6,520 nt of DNA from the NCBI GenBank assembly GCA_900543275.1, contig UQQL01000084.1:1-6520 (forward strand), read 5' to 3'. Positions 1-5,018 of this stretch are shown piece by piece. A model generated the notes under the pieces. That model worked only from the letters and a program-made list of their open reading frames with translations, did no database searches and was not told the DNA's origin. How positions within the stretch are numbered: the first letter of the stretch is position 1; each line of letters begins with the position of its first letter. Origin of the DNA: an uncultured Collinsella sp. GTDB lineage: Bacteria > Actinomycetota > Coriobacteriia > Coriobacteriales > Coriobacteriaceae. The translations under genes and the position numbers were made by a program.

Positions 1-25
1 GCTCGGAGATGTGTATAAGAGACAG
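1..25 (+). other. Sequencing adapter remnant (Nextera/Tn5 read-2 end)
   Basis: Bases 7-25 read AGATGTGTATAAGAGACAG, the 19-bp Tn5 mosaic-end sequence used in Nextera library adapters. The preceding GCTCGG matches the tail of the read-2 adapter arm. This is library DNA left on the contig, not host sequence. It creates a false ATG at position 9 and the well-known artefact peptide MCIRDR at the front of the first open frame. The last adapter bases, CAG, are also the last three native bases at the other end (6482-6484), so the exact native boundary is uncertain by up to three bases. Confidence 0.97.
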
Positions 26-470
26 GGCGCGAACGGTTCAAGAATTTGACGACCCGGATGGCGCATGGCGCAATAAGGATGGGGCCCCGACGAAGGCCGA
101 CCTCGTTCGCGAGTACGCCGCAGAGCACCCCGACGCCAACCATAGTGAGATCGCCCGTGCTCTCGGCATCTCACGCCCGACCGTCATCAAGTGGCTGAAG
201 GATGCGCCGGAGGAAGTTGCCGAGACGGAAAGGCCGAATGGTTCGTGCGACTCAGCGATGGTTGAATTCAGGGACGCCATCCGCACCTGTTTCGAGTTCG
301 CTGCCGTCGACGGAACCTTGGTGCTCCCCATAGAAAGAGCTCCATCGGAACGGGAAAAACGGGAACGGGAAACGGTAAAATCATCGGGAACCACCGGGAA
401 AATTCCCGATAGTTCCCGGGAAAAGTTCCTGATTGACGATAGGTTAACCAATGGGCATAACGAAGCGTGA
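26..470 (+). CDS. Replication protein, C-terminal part (helix-turn-helix end; continues from 5118-6484)
   Basis: This is the 5'-truncated 3' part of a gene; the true start is not here. Native codons begin at about base 26. The visible protein has a short tryptophan-containing linker (PDGAWRNKDG), then a helix-turn-helix around NHSEIARALGISRPTVIKWL (about bases 138-200), then a charged, low-complexity tail ending at TGA 468-470. Primase-like Rep proteins of Gram-positive plasmids, as I recall them, carry just such a C-terminal HTH of the form 'xHPD...R.TGLSxPTVxKWW', expected to bind the origin. If base 6484 is joined to base 26, the frame continues without a stop and the HTH falls at about residues 494-514 of a 603-residue protein. 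The 3' end overlaps the next gene by 20 bp, suggesting translational coupling. The tail codons contain most of the CGGGAA repeats. The upstream ATG at position 9 is adapter and must not be used. That both parts are one gene is inference, but strongly supported. Confidence 0.85.
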
Positions 471-560
471 AATAGCGTCTGAGCTGGGAGTTTCCAAGCG
501 AACAATAGCTAACTACATCGGGAAACTGGGACTGGGAAACCACGTTTCCCGAAACGGGAA
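351..560. repeat. Cluster of CGGGAA sites in both orientations (candidate iterons or operators)
   Basis: CGGGAA occurs on the plus strand at 351-356, 360-365, 366-371, 385-390, 395-400, 417-422, 519-524 and 555-560. Its complement TTCCCG occurs at 403-408, 413-418 and 546-551. Two sites form the perfect palindrome TTCCCGGGAA (413-422), and two form TTCCCG-AAA-CGGGAA (546-560). Eleven copies of a 6-mer in 210 bp is far above chance. The array lies inside coding sequence, across the end of rep and the first third of the HTH/coiled-coil gene, both of which encode DNA-binding folds. Iterons for Rep, an autoregulatory operator for the downstream gene, or a partition-type site are all possible; the sequence does not decide between them. 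Confidence 0.7.
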
Positions 561-927
561 CACCGACATTCTCGATGACTTCGCCGCGGCGGCTATCGCC
601 GATGCGCTGAAGAACCCCGAGAAACCGTCCCGCCAGCCAGCGGCCGCGGCGCCCGCCCCGGACTCCCTGGCCGACTCCCTGACCGCCCAACTGGAAATCG
701 AGCGGTCCCGCAACGCCGAACTGATGGAGGCGCTTGCGGTCGAGCGCGACCGCGCCGCCCGCGCCGAGGCCGAGGCCAAGGCGCAGCTCGCCGAGGCCAA
801 CGCAAGGGTCGCGGAGCTCGCCGGAAAGCTCGCGTCGCTCGCCGAGCGCCAGCAGGCGATCGCCGCGACGCCGTGGTGGCGTCGCGGCCGCATGGCCATG
901 AAGCTGCTCGGCCCAGGGGGAGAATAG
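451..927 (+). CDS. Helix-turn-helix / coiled-coil plasmid replication-associated protein
   Basis: The 158-residue protein starts with a helix-turn-helix (residues about 4-28, KREIASELGVSKRTIANYIG). A linker rich in Ala and Pro follows (about 55-72), then a long Ala/Glu/Arg-rich coiled coil (about 73-137), and a short basic C-terminus with the motif PWWRRGRMAMKLLG. This plan (HTH, coiled coil, WW-basic tail) recalls the DUF536-type accessory proteins encoded next to rep on Gram-positive plasmids, and more loosely KfrA-like coiled-coil DNA-binding proteins. A DNA-binding role in replication control, segregation or autoregulation is likely but not proven. The ATG at 451 lies inside the last codons of rep, with only a weak AGG upstream, so it is probably read by translational coupling. 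Several CGGGAA sites lie in its first 110 bases and could be its own binding sites. The gene ends just before a strong terminator. Confidence 0.8.
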   Translation: MGITKREIASELGVSKRTIANYIGKLGLGNHVSRNGNTDILDDFAAAAIADALKNPEKPSRQPAAAAPAPDSLADSLTAQLEIERSRNAELMEALAVERDRAARAEAEAKAQLAEANARVAELAGKLASLAERQQAIAATPWWRRGRMAMKLLGPGGE

Positions 928-930
928 CGG

Positions 931-974
931 GAGCCCCGCGGCCCCTTCGATGGGCCGCGGGGCTCTTCGGTTTT
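931..974 (+). terminator. Rho-independent terminator after the rep operon
   Basis: A perfect 14-bp GC-rich stem (GAGCCCCGCGGCCC 931-944 with 952-965) has a 7-base loop and is followed by TTCGGTTTT. It lies 3 bases after the stop of the plus-strand HTH/coiled-coil gene and separates it from the converging minus-strand genes. The complementary strand has no T-run after the stem, so it should act mainly on plus-strand transcripts. Confidence 0.85.
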
Positions 975-990
975 CATCGCGGCGGCAGGG

Positions 991-1317
991 TCAGAACGGG
1001 TACACGAGCTTGCCGTCGATCTCGACCTCGGCCACGCCGCAGTACTGGTTGGCGCGATCCCAGAACTCATCCAGGCTGCCGCCGGGGCCGACCGCCGCGG
1101 CGGGCGGCAGGCGCAGCACCTCGCGGCTGAAGCCTCTTTCGGTGCGGGGCTTGGTCCCGTCATCACCGCCGCCCCTGTCGAACTCGAGGCGGCTCCAGAG
1201 CACCGCCGCCGATCCGTCGGCGGTGAGCTCGAGGACGTCCTTGCTCAGCGCGGCCGATCCGTCGGCGCGGGTGTAGTAGCTCTCGACCTTGTTTTTAAAA
1301 GTGATGGTGACGTTCAT
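991..1317 (-). CDS. Hypothetical protein, 108 residues, cotranscribed with the mobC-like gene
   Basis: I do not recognise this protein. It starts at ATG 1317-1315, which overlaps the TGA of the upstream mobC-like gene in an ATGA arrangement, so the two are translationally coupled; a GGGGGAT purine stretch lies just upstream. It begins with a beta-like stretch (MNVTITFKNK) and ends with another (VAEVEIDGKLVYPF). There is no signal peptide or membrane segment. Residues RADGSAA and TADGSAA are encoded by two copies of a 15-bp direct repeat (1208-1222 and 1253-1267, 45 bp apart), suggesting an internal 15-codon duplication that has since diverged. Its place at the end of the mobC unit suggests a mobilization-related or passenger role; this is inference. 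The frame stays open upstream to 1683, but that stretch is in the shadow of the mobC-like gene, so I use the coupled ATG. Confidence 0.75.
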   Translation of the reverse strand: MNVTITFKNKVESYYTRADGSAALSKDVLELTADGSAAVLWSRLEFDRGGGDDGTKPRTERGFSREVLRLPPAAAVGPGGSLDEFWDRANQYCGVAEVEIDGKLVYPF

Positions 1318-1637
1318 TTCCGATCCCCCAGCAGCCTGTCGACGGCCTCGGCGATCTGGCCGCCGCGGGTGAACGGCGTGCCGTCCGTGTACCGCAGCTG
1401 TTCGGTCAGCGCGACAGACAGGGCGCGGCGGCTGTCCTCGGTGTCGAAGGTCATGCCAGCGGTCTGCTCGAGGATCGCGCCGACCTCGACCAAGCGGTGC
1501 GTGCGGGCCTTCCGCTCGGCCGCGGCCTTCTTCTTCTCGAGGTCCCTCAGCTCCTTCTTCAGCGCGGCGGCGCGAGCTGCCTGCTTGTCGGCCGCGGCCC
1601 TCTTCCGTGCAATCTGCTCGTCGATGGATGCCGTCAT
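1314..1637 (-). CDS. mobC: MobC-like relaxosome accessory protein
   Basis: The 107-residue protein opens with a basic, coiled-coil-like region (residues about 5-40, many K/R/A/E). The motif ERKARTHRLVEVGAILEQ follows (about 40-57). This 'RKxRTxRLIExGAIxE' pattern is typical of small MobC/DUF3847-type relaxosome proteins of Gram-positive mobilizable plasmids, which bind oriT and help the relaxase open it. The ATG at 1637-1635 is chosen because AAGGAAGGG lies about 9 bases upstream; the frame is open further upstream to 1748, but that part crosses the oriT-like repeats. The gene is divergent from the relaxase with the putative oriT between them, the same plan as mobC/oriT/mobA in MobQ plasmids. 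The last 4 bases overlap the start of the next minus-strand gene. The family call is from motif memory, and the symbol is used in the functional sense. Confidence 0.7.
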   Translation of the reverse strand: MTASIDEQIARKRAAADKQAARAAALKKELRDLEKKKAAAERKARTHRLVEVGAILEQTAGMTFDTEDSRRALSVALTEQLRYTDGTPFTRGGQIAEAVDRLLGDRK

Positions 1638-1684
1638 AAATGACCGCCCTTCCTTGCTCGTTAGCGTTTTGTCTTTGCAGCAAA

Positions 1685-1726
1685 ATATACCCATACTCAC
1701 GGTAAAATTTCGCGAGCTGGGTATAT
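1685..1726. promoter_or_regulatory. Inverted repeat ATATACCC/GGGTATAT, probable MobC or relaxase operator
   Basis: ATATACCC (1685-1692) and GGGTATAT (1719-1726) form an 8-bp perfect inverted repeat, 26 bases apart, around an AT-rich core. It lies between the mobC-like start and the putative nick site. In MobQ plasmids the accessory protein binds beside oriT and represses mob promoters, so this is a reasonable MobC site. I could not assign convincing -35/-10 boxes. Confidence 0.5.
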
Positions 1727-1781
1727 CACTACCAGAGGTAGTGCGCACTTGGCAGTACTTTTGCCGCGATGCGTCAAAAGT
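1727..1781 (-). other. oriT: Putative origin of transfer (oriT), MobQ type
   Basis: Read on the minus strand, a 7-bp inverted repeat (ACTTTTG 1781-1775 and CAAAAGT 1763-1757, 11-base loop) is followed after 6 bases (ACTGCC) by AAGTGCGC (1750-1743). This is the expected order in MobQ/IncQ-type oriTs: an inverted repeat recognised by the relaxase, then a nick core of the AAGTGCG kind. The predicted nick would be at or just after GTGCG. A second perfect 7-bp hairpin (CACTACC-AGA-GGTAGTG, 1727-1743) abuts the core on the other side. The position between divergent mobC-like and relaxase genes supports the call. The exact nick base cannot be read from sequence alone. Confidence 0.65.
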
Positions 1782-1988
1782 CCTGCACTGCGTGCGGTCT
1801 TAGCAGACGGCCCTACGCCAGACCCCGAAGCCGTTCGCCTGAGACGGCTCACGTCTACGGGGTCGGGCTGCGCGGTCGCTGCGCTCCCTTGCGCTCCGCG
1901 CCGCGGGCACCGTTCGCCGACCGCGGCTCACGGCACTCCGCGCCGCTGCGCGGGGCGAATCTGCGCCCCTTGCCTGAAAGGAACTCGC
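1782..1988 (+). promoter_or_regulatory. Structured GC-rich leader of the relaxase gene
   Basis: No convincing gene is present here. The stretch can fold: GACCCCG (1821-1827) pairs with CGGGGTC (1858-1864) around AGCCGT (1829-1834) / ACGGCT (1844-1849). A competing stem AGACG (1842-1846) / CGTCT (1852-1856) uses some of the same bases. Further down, TTCGCC (1913-1918) pairs with GGCGAA (1954-1959). These may be part of the oriT or single-strand origin region, or an mRNA leader controlling relaxase synthesis. A ribosome site GAAAGGAA (1976-1983) ends the leader. Confidence 0.45.
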
Positions 1989-3395
1989 ATGGCCATCTTC
2001 CATCTGAACTACCGCGGCTGCTCGCCCGCCACCGGGGCTGGCGCGGTCAGGAAGGCCGCGTACCAGTCGGGCCAGGCGCTTGTGGAAGAGCGGTCGGGGC
2101 AGCTCTGCGACTATGCCAGGAAGGAACGCGTCGTCGAGGAGGGTCTGTCTCTGCCCGGTGGCGTGCCGCCCATCGGGCGCGGCGAGCTCTGGAACGGGGC
2201 CGAGCGGGCATGGGCCGAGGGCGGCGGCGGCAACGAGCTCGTCGCGCTGCGCTATGAGTTTGCGTTGCCGATCGAGCTCGATGCCGCCGGCCGCCGCGCC
2301 TGCGTGCGCGACTTCTGCGGGATGTTCCCCGCGAAGGCGTGCGACTGGGCGATACATGACGACGGCCGCGGCGGGAACCCCCACGCTCACGTACTCGTCT
2401 CCGCGCTCGACATTAGCGCTCAGGGCTTCATCCAGAGGACCAAGGCCGAGAAGGGGCAGTGCTGGTACCTGTGCCAGGATGCACATGGGCAGCAGGCACC
2501 CATCCGCGCAACCGATTGGAAGGCAGCCAAGGCAGATGGCTGGGAGAAGATATATAACTTCAAGGATGGCCGCCGCCTGACCATGAAGCAGGCGAAGGCC
2601 GAGGGCCTGGGCACGAAGGACCGCACGAGTAAGAGGCCAGTGCAGATGCACCGTATCTCGGGTCAGGCCGCGCGCGACGTCGGTAGCGCCGAACTCACGG
2701 CCGTCCGCGCGGCCTGGGCAGAGATCGCCAACAGGCACCTCGCGGCACACGCCGCCGCAACGGGAACCACGGCACAGGTTATCGACCATCGCAGCAATAA
2801 AGATAGAGGGCTGGATGAGCAGCCGACCGTGCATGAGGGCGGCACCGGGCTAATCGGGCACGCCGATCGCGTCAAGCTGAATAAAGAGATACGCGACCGC
2901 AACGCCCGCCTGCGGGTCCTTCGCGCAGAGCTGCAGCAGGAGGGCGCCGCCCTCGAGCAGCTGCAACGGGAAGTCGCGGAGCTCGAGCGTCAGCGCGGCC
3001 GCATCGAGAAGGCCAAGCGCGGTCGCGCCCAGGGCAGGCACAGGGGCGCGCTGGCCAAGCGCCGCCGCGTGGCCATGGCCACCGCCGCCGCGGCCGCCGA
3101 TGCCCAGCGCCGTGTGGCCATGGCCACCGCGGATCAGGTCGATACCCGCGCGGAGATGATCGCTCAGCTCGACGAGCAAATTGCCGCGCTTGACCTCAAG
3201 ATTCGCCAGCTGCAGGGCGGCAACAGCGCTGCGATGCTGTCCGGCCCCCTGCTCAAGGCCGCGGGGCTGGGCATCGAGCGCCGCAAGCTCGCTGACGAGC
3301 GGGCGAGGCTCGCGGGCGAGGACCCCGCGCCTCGCAAGCCCGAGCCGCCGCAGGCCGAACAGAAACGCCCCCGCGGCCACAAGCCCAAGCACTAG
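1989..3395 (+). CDS. mobA: MobA/MobL-family relaxase (MobQ class)
   Basis: The 468-residue protein would nick oriT, stay covalently bound to the 5' end through a tyrosine and lead the strand into a recipient, using a helper plasmid's secretion channel. The relaxase domain fills about residues 1-220. Tyr25 in RKAAYQSG is the likely catalytic residue, followed by the family pattern YARKERVVEEGLSLP. The metal-binding histidines are His123, His132 and His134 in AIHDDGRGGNPHAH. Residues about 295-420 are a charged coiled coil with a 15-codon repeat (RRVAMATA twice, coded at 3063-3085 and 3108-3130); the C-terminus is basic and proline-rich. ATG 1989 has AAGGA six bases upstream, and the conserved start MAIFHLNYR fits the family. 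The frame is open upstream to a TTG at 1749, but that would translate oriT. No helicase or primase domain is fused, and no type IV secretion genes are present, so the plasmid is mobilizable rather than self-transmissible. Confidence 0.93.
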   Translation: MAIFHLNYRGCSPATGAGAVRKAAYQSGQALVEERSGQLCDYARKERVVEEGLSLPGGVPPIGRGELWNGAERAWAEGGGGNELVALRYEFALPIELDAAGRRACVRDFCGMFPAKACDWAIHDDGRGGNPHAHVLVSALDISAQGFIQRTKAEKGQCWYLCQDAHGQQAPIRATDWKAAKADGWEKIYNFKDGRRLTMKQAKAEGLGTKDRTSKRPVQMHRISGQAARDVGSAELTAVRAAWAEIANRHLAAHAAATGTTAQVIDHRSNKDRGLDEQPTVHEGGTGLIGHADRVKLNKEIRDRNARLRVLRAELQQEGAALEQLQREVAELERQRGRIEKAKRGRAQGRHRGALAKRRRVAMATAAAAADAQRRVAMATADQVDTRAEMIAQLDEQIAALDLKIRQLQGGNSAAMLSGPLLKAAGLGIERRKLADERARLAGEDPAPRKPEPPQAEQKRPRGHKPKH

Positions 3396-3434
3396 CCGCC
3401 GGACGGTAGCTTCAGCTACCTTGGCGGCGGCTTT
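3394..3434 (+). terminator. Probable terminator hairpin after the relaxase gene
   Basis: GCCGCC (3395-3400) and GGTAGC (3405-3410) pair with GCTACC (3415-3420) and GGCGGC (3423-3428) around a TTCA loop, with a small internal bulge. The stem begins at the relaxase stop codon. Only three T residues follow, so termination may be weak or the stem may mainly protect the mRNA 3' end. Confidence 0.55.
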
Positions 3435-3656
3435 GGCCACGGCCGCCCGCAGCGGTATCCCGACCGTTCGCGGCTGCCGCGGCAGTGGCGAAAAAAATAT
3501 TTTGGAGGGCTCGCGCGTGTAAATATACGCGTGCATGTGCGCCTGCGCGATGGCACGTCTGACCTGCGATAACTAGACTTTTTCGGACTTTTTCGGAGCC
3601 GTACGCTTAGGCTGCGCCACGGACGGTGGCGCAGGGTTCAAGGCAAGGAGGTTGTC
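3435..3656 (+). promoter_or_regulatory. Non-coding leader with tandem 10-mer and hairpin
   Basis: No credible gene is seen between the relaxase terminator and ATG 3657. The stretch holds an A/T-rich patch (GAAAAAAATATTTTGG, about 3488-3503), CGCGT/ACGCG arms around GTAAATAT (about 3514-3531), a perfect tandem repeat of GACTTTTTCG (3576-3585, 3586-3595), and a 9-bp hairpin CTGCGCCAC/GTGGCGCAG (3612-3634, 5-base loop). It should contain the promoter of the two genes that follow, but I cannot point to reliable -35/-10 boxes. The hairpin ends 10 bases before the ribosome site and could act in attenuation or repressor binding. Confidence 0.45.
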
Positions 3657-3833
3657 ATGGTCAGGGTTCGTCTTGAGGGCCTGCCCGACGAGGTTCAGCG
3701 CATCGCCGACGCGATGCAGGCGGCGGGGTGCGTTCTGGAGCGCTCCCGCGAGTACCCGAACCGCGGCGAGAGCAGGTATGTCCGTGTCTATCTCGACTGC
3801 GATCTGCCCAAGGATGTGAGCCGCCATGATTGA
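3657..3833 (+). CDS. Small 58-residue protein resembling DUF3970
   Basis: This short gene has an excellent ribosome site (AAGGAGG 3645-3651, 5 bases before ATG). It encodes a 58-residue protein beginning MVRVRLEGLPDEVQRIADAM and containing YPNRGESRYVRVYLDCDLP. The pattern is a beta strand, a helix (about residues 9-24), then a beta hairpin with PNRG and YVRVYL. It matches my recollection of small DUF3970-type proteins on Gram-positive plasmids and phages, which have no established function. No signal peptide or membrane segment is visible. The stop codon overlaps the next gene by 8 bp (ATG at 3826, TGA at 3831), so the two are translationally coupled and probably work together. The ribosome site and coding coherence make it real; the family label is tentative. 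Confidence 0.8.
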   Translation: MVRVRLEGLPDEVQRIADAMQAAGCVLERSREYPNRGESRYVRVYLDCDLPKDVSRHD

Positions 3834-4392
3834 GATTGACGGCGTCGAGCTGCGCACCGCGGCACAGTGGGAGAAGAAGCACCGCCATGTCAAGAAAGGC
3901 CAGCTCGGAAAGGGCGTGGAGCGCACTTGGCGCTCCCCGAACGGAAACACGACCGCGATGTTCTACAACATCGAGCAGACGCGCCCCTGGGCGAAAAAGG
4001 ACGTCGAGGCGGTCAACCGCCGCCGCCGCGCCGACGCCAAGGCCAAGCGCGAGGCCGAGGAGCGCGAGCGCATCGAGGGCGCCGCCCGCGCGGAACAGCA
4101 TCGCAAAGACCTTCTCGATTGTTGGGGGGCTCACATCGACGAGGAAACCTTGCAGGAGGGCCGCCGCGACCACACCGCCTACCAGTGGTGCGATCTCGGC
4201 TTCGTCCCGATTGCCGAGGCTCGGTGGCGGCTTACCCGATACGGAGGCAATTCCGCATGGTATTACTGCTCTCCCTGGGATGTGCGCTATGACCCCGACC
4301 GCGCCAAGGAGCTGCTGGAGACGGGGCCGCGCGAGTACGACAGACTGCCCGACGGTCGTCCGTACGATGGGCGTCCGTGGTGGCAAGCGTAA
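3826..4392 (+). CDS. Hypothetical protein, 188 residues, coupled to the small gene before it
   Basis: I do not recognise this family. The N-terminal third (1-55) is a compact, mixed region with MIEIDGVELRTAAQWEKKHR and a TWRSPNGNTTAMFYNIEQT segment that looks like beta strands. Residues about 55-95 are very rich in Arg, Lys, Ala and Glu and probably form a charged helix or coiled coil. The C-terminal half (100-188) is tryptophan- and tyrosine-rich, with WYYCSPWDVRYD and GRPYDGRPWWQA at the end. It contains Cys99, Cys124 and Cys150, but they are not arranged as an obvious zinc finger. No signal peptide or transmembrane helix is present, so it is probably cytoplasmic. The ATG overlaps the previous stop by 8 bp, with AAGGA 11 bases upstream. 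The gene ends at a strong terminator, so the two genes form one unit. A plasmid-maintenance or nucleic-acid role would be a guess. Confidence 0.8.
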   Translation: MIEIDGVELRTAAQWEKKHRHVKKGQLGKGVERTWRSPNGNTTAMFYNIEQTRPWAKKDVEAVNRRRRADAKAKREAEERERIEGAARAEQHRKDLLDCWGAHIDEETLQEGRRDHTAYQWCDLGFVPIAEARWRLTRYGGNSAWYYCSPWDVRYDPDRAKELLETGPREYDRLPDGRPYDGRPWWQA

Positions 4393-4428
4393 AAAAACGG
4401 GGAGGGTCAAAACCCTCCCCGTTTCGTT
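4392..4428. terminator. Bidirectional Rho-independent terminator
   Basis: A 12-bp stem, AAACGGGGAGGG (4395-4406) with CCCTCCCCGTTT (4413-4424), encloses a 6-base loop. On the plus strand it ends the orphan gene pair; on the minus strand the stem is followed by seven T residues, a strong stop for the toxin-antitoxin transcript. It separates two convergent operons. Confidence 0.9.
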
Positions 4429-4444
4429 AGCGGTGTCGACCAGC

Positions 4445-4717
4445 CTACCTGCGAGTCCTGTAGACCCTGCTTCGGTGGTCAACATCGACAACAAGGATGA
4501 CGAGAACATCGTCCTCGATATCGGCGACTATCCGATAGTCACCGACCCTATAGCGCCAGAGACCTGACTTGTTCTCGGTCAATCCCTTTCCCATGCTTCT
4601 CGGGTCTTCGAGCTGTGAAATCTCATGAAGTTTCGCCACGATTCTCCTGGCGATCTGCTTGTCCAGCTTCTTCATCGAACGCTGGACGTCCTTGTCGATC
4701 TCAATCCGCCAAGCCAA
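4445..4717 (-). CDS. RelE/ParE-superfamily toxin of a type II toxin-antitoxin system
   Basis: The 90-residue protein starts MAWRIEIDKDVQRSMKKLDK and has the family core DPRSMGKGL, GLWRYRVGDYRIVADI and a C-terminal HRSRVY. Arg62 (in GDYRIV), Arg82 and Tyr86 (in HRSRVY) line up with the RNase residues Arg61, Arg81 and Tyr87 of E. coli RelE. This favours a ribosome-dependent mRNA-cleaving toxin over a gyrase-poisoning ParE, though only by eye. The start is a TTG at 4717-4715; GGAGG lies 6 bases upstream on the minus strand, supporting it. The gene overlaps the end of the antitoxin gene by 17 bp, which couples their synthesis. Loss of the plasmid would leave the stable toxin active, so the pair is likely a segregational stability module. 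Its base composition is slightly more AT-rich than the mob genes, consistent with modular acquisition. Confidence 0.9.
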   Translation of the reverse strand: MAWRIEIDKDVQRSMKKLDKQIARRIVAKLHEISQLEDPRSMGKGLTENKSGLWRYRVGDYRIVADIEDDVLVILVVDVDHRSRVYRTRR

Positions 4718-4937
4718 GGCTTTCCTCCAGCTCGTCGAGCGTCACGGTCTCGAGCCTGCCGGCCCGGTAATCCTCGACCTTCTTCAATAGGCCGTATTCG
4801 TACTCAAGCCTGTCAATCTCGGCAGCGAGCGCTTCTGTCATGTAGAAAGTCTTCGTGCGTCCCGTTGATTTCGCCAAACGGTCGTACCTGATTGCCAAGT
4901 CCTCGGGCATCCTCAATGCCGCGGTAGCAGTTGCCAC
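4701..4937 (-). CDS. Ribbon-helix-helix antitoxin (RelB/DUF6290-like)
   Basis: The 78-residue protein has an N-terminal ribbon-helix-helix fold: a beta strand (residues about 2-9, ATATAALR), then PEDLAIRYDRLAKSTGRTKT and a second helix FYMTEALAAEIDRLEY. A C-terminal tail from about residue 45 (LLKKVEDYRAGRLETVTLDE) would wrap the toxin. This is the usual plan of RelB/DUF6290 antitoxins, which bind DNA as dimers and repress their own operon. I choose GTG at 4937-4935 as start because GGGAGGTG lies about five bases upstream; an in-frame ATG at 4955 would put the ribosome site inside the gene. It is the first gene of a two-gene minus-strand operon, overlapping the toxin by 17 bp. Two near-palindromic operators flank its promoter. 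Confidence 0.88.
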   Translation of the reverse strand: MATATAALRMPEDLAIRYDRLAKSTGRTKTFYMTEALAAEIDRLEYEYGLLKKVEDYRAGRLETVTLDELEESLGLAD

Positions 4938-4956
4938 GGTGCACCTCCCAATCATC

Positions 4957-5018
4957 TGTATAACACGTTATACATTCTAGCACACCATTCGCCGTATAGG
5001 TGTAAAACACGTTATACA
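4957..5018 (-). promoter_or_regulatory. Antitoxin-operon promoter with two autorepression operators
   Basis: TGTATAACACGTTATACA (4957-4974) has 8-bp perfect arms around AC. A second copy, TGTAAAACACGTTATACA (5001-5018), has one changed base and starts 44 bp away. Between them, on the minus strand, lies an extended -10 (TGCTAGAAT; TAGAAT is the complement of 4974-4979) with no good -35. Operators on both sides of the -10 fit repression by the ribbon-helix-helix antitoxin, alone or with toxin. Confidence 0.75.

Noticed and set aside
9..26. ATG at 9 as the start of a 153-residue protein
   Set aside because: It lies in adapter DNA; residues MCIRD are adapter-encoded and the sixth codon is only partly native. 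The real gene continues from the other end of the contig.
351..560. CRISPR array
   Set aside because: The repeated unit is only 6 bp, in both orientations and unevenly spaced, unlike 24-37 bp direct repeats with even spacers.
1318..1683. Upstream extension of the 108-residue minus-strand protein to 1683
   Set aside because: This part overlaps the mobC-like gene in another frame and is Arg/Gly-rich shadow sequence; the coupled ATG at 1317 is far better.
1749..1988. Upstream extension of the relaxase frame to a TTG at 1749
   Set aside because: It would translate the oriT-like repeats and structured leader. ATG 1989 has a good ribosome site and the conserved relaxase N-terminus.
1800..2834. 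Minus-strand frame opposite the relaxase leader and N-terminus
   Set aside because: Shadow of a GC-rich gene on the other strand, with no motif.
2850..3536. Minus-strand frame with a hydrophobic stretch, opposite the relaxase C-terminus
   Set aside because: The apparent hydrophobic segment is the complement of Ala/Arg-rich coiled-coil codons; no ribosome site is evident.
3661..4509. Minus-strand 282-residue frame opposite the orphan pair
   Set aside because: It runs through the terminator at 4392-4428 and lies opposite two genes with good ribosome sites and coupling.
4938..4955. ATG at 4955 as antitoxin start
   Set aside because: It would put the GGGAGGTG ribosome site inside the gene; GTG 4937 is correctly spaced from it.
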